Part shown: positions 13,583-15,141 of the stretch, in pieces
Position numbering within the stretch: the stretch's first letter is position 1
Layout of the letters: each line of letters begins with the position of its first letter
Source of the DNA: an uncultured Pirellula sp.
Lineage (GTDB): Bacteria > Planctomycetota > Planctomycetia > Pirellulales > Pirellulaceae
DNA length: 15,141 nt
Direction: 5' to 3'
Assembly: GCA_903892365.1 (NCBI GenBank)
Contig: CAITIF010000939.1
Coordinates: 1-15,141, forward strand
Program-made: the position numbers and the translations under genes
The notes under the pieces: model-generated
Told to the model about the DNA's origin: nothing
Database searches by the model: none
Seen by the model: the letters and a program-made list of their open reading frames with translations, nothing else

Positions 13583-14983
13583 CTACTCAAGTTCTTGGAT
13601 CCGAATGCGACGATACTCCATCTGACCACGATCTCCTTCCAAGCCGATGGGGCCGGTGCTTGGTACTGGAAATTCGGCTTCGAGCACTTCACCATTGCAG
13701 GTGCAGTAGGCTTTACCCCCTTGCACTTTGATTTCAATTTCGTTCCAGCCTAAGGGACGGTACTTTTTGAGATTCTTGTAGGGGCCAGCCAAAGGGTAAT
13801 CGCGACATTGCAATTGAGGTTGGCGAATAAAGATACCGCTATCCGCGTTTGGGGTCGCTCGAAACTCTAATTTCAAAACAAAGTTCTTCGGAAACTCCTT
13901 GGTGGTCCACAGTTGCTGAATGCGGCTTCCTTCCGATGGAGTCGTGACAATCAACCTTCCGTTTTTGGCGACATATCGACCGTCCGACGATGCGGTCTGG
14001 CCGTCGAACGCAATCGCTTTTTCGACCACGGGAAACACGGGGCCATCTGGGTTGTTGTTGGGAGCCATCGGCGGAGTTGGCAAAAAGCCCCAGCCTGTCA
14101 GGTCCTTCCCATTGAACAGACTGACAAAGCCCGGCTCCATCATAAATATCTCCGGTTCGGTCTCCATAAACCCAAGAGTTGCCAAGACAGGTCGTAAGGC
14201 AGTTGCCCAAACAGCATACCCCTGGGGATTCAAATGCAACAAGTCCGGAAAGAGTTCAGGAGTAGCATCGCCAGCTTCATTCTTATAGAGCGAAAAAGTG
14301 TCTAGCACCGTGATCTGCTTGTCACCTCGAACTGCACGAAGCAACAATTTGTTCGTCGCCTGGATGGTCGCTGTGGGTCGAGACTTAGTTTCCGAACTTG
14401 GGAAGATCAAGCACAAGACAATCGGCATATCGGGATTATGCTTTTTAAGTTCGGCTACGATGGAGGTAACATTTTGAGCGATCGTTTCTGGTGATGCGTA
14501 TTCCTCGATGTCATTCGTGCCCATCAAAAGGACAACCCCTTTTGGATTCAGTGCAATCACATCTCCCTGCAAGCGAATCAACATGCCTCGCGTTGTATCG
14601 CCGCTGATGCCACGGTTCGCAACCTTGACGCCAGGAAATGCAGCTTTCAAATCAGGCCAGCCTTGCGTAATCGAATCGCCAAAGAGCACTAAAGCTCCTT
14701 GGTCCGCATCCTTGGCCTTCGCAAAATCTGTCCGTCTTGATTTCCACAGTCCTTTAAACCAGTCCGCTTGTCGAAGTGGACCAACCCCGATCTGCTTCTC
14801 AATATCGGTCGGTAGTTCCAACGAGCCAACGGAACTTGCCTTGGAAGCAACCTCTTGAGCCCAGCTTGGATTGTCGAACGCGAACAGTAAACCCAACAGC
14901 AATAGAAAGGTTGCCATAGAACGACCTGGGTAAGCGATACGCGAGTTCCAAAATCTGGAATGCGTTTGTGGTGAGAACATCAT
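13583..14983 (-). CDS. Secreted GDSL/SGNH esterase fused to a DUF1080 (3-keto-disaccharide hydrolase-like) domain
   Basis: Exported two-domain protein, probably acting on acylated polysaccharides: an SGNH-hydrolase removes ester groups while the DUF1080 beta-sandwich binds or cleaves glycan. In the 466-aa form the signal segment MATFLLLLGLLFAFDNPSWA ends near residue 42. The SGNH blocks are LFGDSITQGW (Ser104), NRGISGDTT (Gly128), MGTNDIEEY (Asn157) and DLLHLNPQGY (Asp247, His250), a complete catalytic set. Residues about 286-466 carry the DUF1080 signs: SLFNGKDLTGWGF, DGRYVAKNGRLIV, ADSGIFIRQ, PLGWNEIEIKVQGG, TGPIGLEGD and a closing MEYRRIRIQEL. The frame is open to 15106. I chose ATG 14983 because it supplies positive charges (FWNSRIAYPGRS) before the hydrophobic core. 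ATG 14917, with AGG 7 nt upstream, is a serious alternative but gives an uncharged n-region. The rhomboid gene starts 3 bp downstream. The reverse-strand upstream flank to 15141 holds no other feature. Confidence 0.87.
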   Translation of the reverse strand: MMFSPQTHSRFWNSRIAYPGRSMATFLLLLGLLFAFDNPSWAQEVASKASSVGSLELPTDIEKQIGVGPLRQADWFKGLWKSRRTDFAKAKDADQGALVLFGDSITQGWPDLKAAFPGVKVANRGISGDTTRGMLIRLQGDVIALNPKGVVLLMGTNDIEEYASPETIAQNVTSIVAELKKHNPDMPIVLCLIFPSSETKSRPTATIQATNKLLLRAVRGDKQITVLDTFSLYKNEAGDATPELFPDLLHLNPQGYAVWATALRPVLATLGFMETEPEIFMMEPGFVSLFNGKDLTGWGFLPTPPMAPNNNPDGPVFPVVEKAIAFDGQTASSDGRYVAKNGRLIVTTPSEGSRIQQLWTTKEFPKNFVLKLEFRATPNADSGIFIRQPQLQCRDYPLAGPYKNLKKYRPLGWNEIEIKVQGGKAYCTCNGEVLEAEFPVPSTGPIGLEGDRGQMEYRRIRIQELE

Positions 14984-15141
14984 GGAGAATGCCAAATTCT
15001 GTCGGTAAAGGAAGGAGGGAAAGGAGAGAAAACTATCGACACATTCTATTCCATTTTTATCGAGGGTGGGACCTGATGTTGCAAGACAAAGGGAACTGCA
15101 GAGCATGCCTGATCTCTACCTCGTCTTAATTTTGGCTATGC

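Overview
The window looks like a chromosomal segment of a planctomycete, most likely of the Pirellulaceae (Rhodopirellula-like) type. This is inferred from gene content, not from a marker gene. The signs are a GDSL esterase fused to a DUF1080 (3-keto-disaccharide hydrolase-like) domain, a secreted PQQ-type propeller starting its mature part with a WPGWMGPKRD-type motif, a Tat-exported TIM-barrel isomerase, a small membrane protein with a DPYQAP N-terminus, an oversized signal peptidase, few strong Shine-Dalgarno sites, and intergenic blocks rich in hairpin repeats. There is no tRNA, rRNA, CRISPR array, phage gene or transposase gene that I can see.

Layout. (1) 65-2817, plus strand: a very large signal peptidase I (lepB) followed 47 bp later by an LptB-type ABC ATPase, a likely two-gene envelope-biogenesis operon. 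(2) 2818-4254: a convergent, gene-poor stretch with two small minus-strand genes, a secreted 174-aa protein and a three-helix 127-aa membrane protein, neither of known function. (3) 4255-5454: a 1.2-kb region without a credible gene. From 4554 it is filled with repeats: a GTGGCACCGTCCGAAGGACA family, then a nested inverted-repeat structure (4697-5337) whose outer arms contain perfect 26-bp and 39-bp inverted matches and whose inside is a mirror-like series of GC-rich hairpins. (4) 5455-8830, minus strand: a GT4 glycosyltransferase, a fumarylacetoacetate-hydrolase-family enzyme resembling 2-keto-3-deoxy-arabinonate dehydratases, and a Cys/Met-metabolism PLP enzyme, possibly co-transcribed. (5) 8936-9832, plus strand: a YmdB/TIGR00282 metallophosphoesterase, divergent from the glycosyltransferase. 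(6) 9829-14983, minus strand: the GDSL-DUF1080 protein, a rhomboid protease starting 3 bp after it, a secreted PQQ-type beta-propeller, and a Tat-exported hydroxypyruvate-isomerase-like protein. The last of these runs convergently into the phosphoesterase gene and overlaps it by 4 bp.

How it works together. The first block concerns protein export and outer-membrane lipid traffic. The 9829-14983 block is mostly secreted or membrane-bound and fits carbohydrate handling at the cell surface or periplasm. The middle minus-strand group mixes glycosylation, sugar-acid breakdown and sulfur amino acid chemistry, with no obvious common pathway. The features most worth a second look are the nested inverted-repeat block, the signal peptidase with two inserted modules, and the phosphoesterase with a changed metal-site motif.
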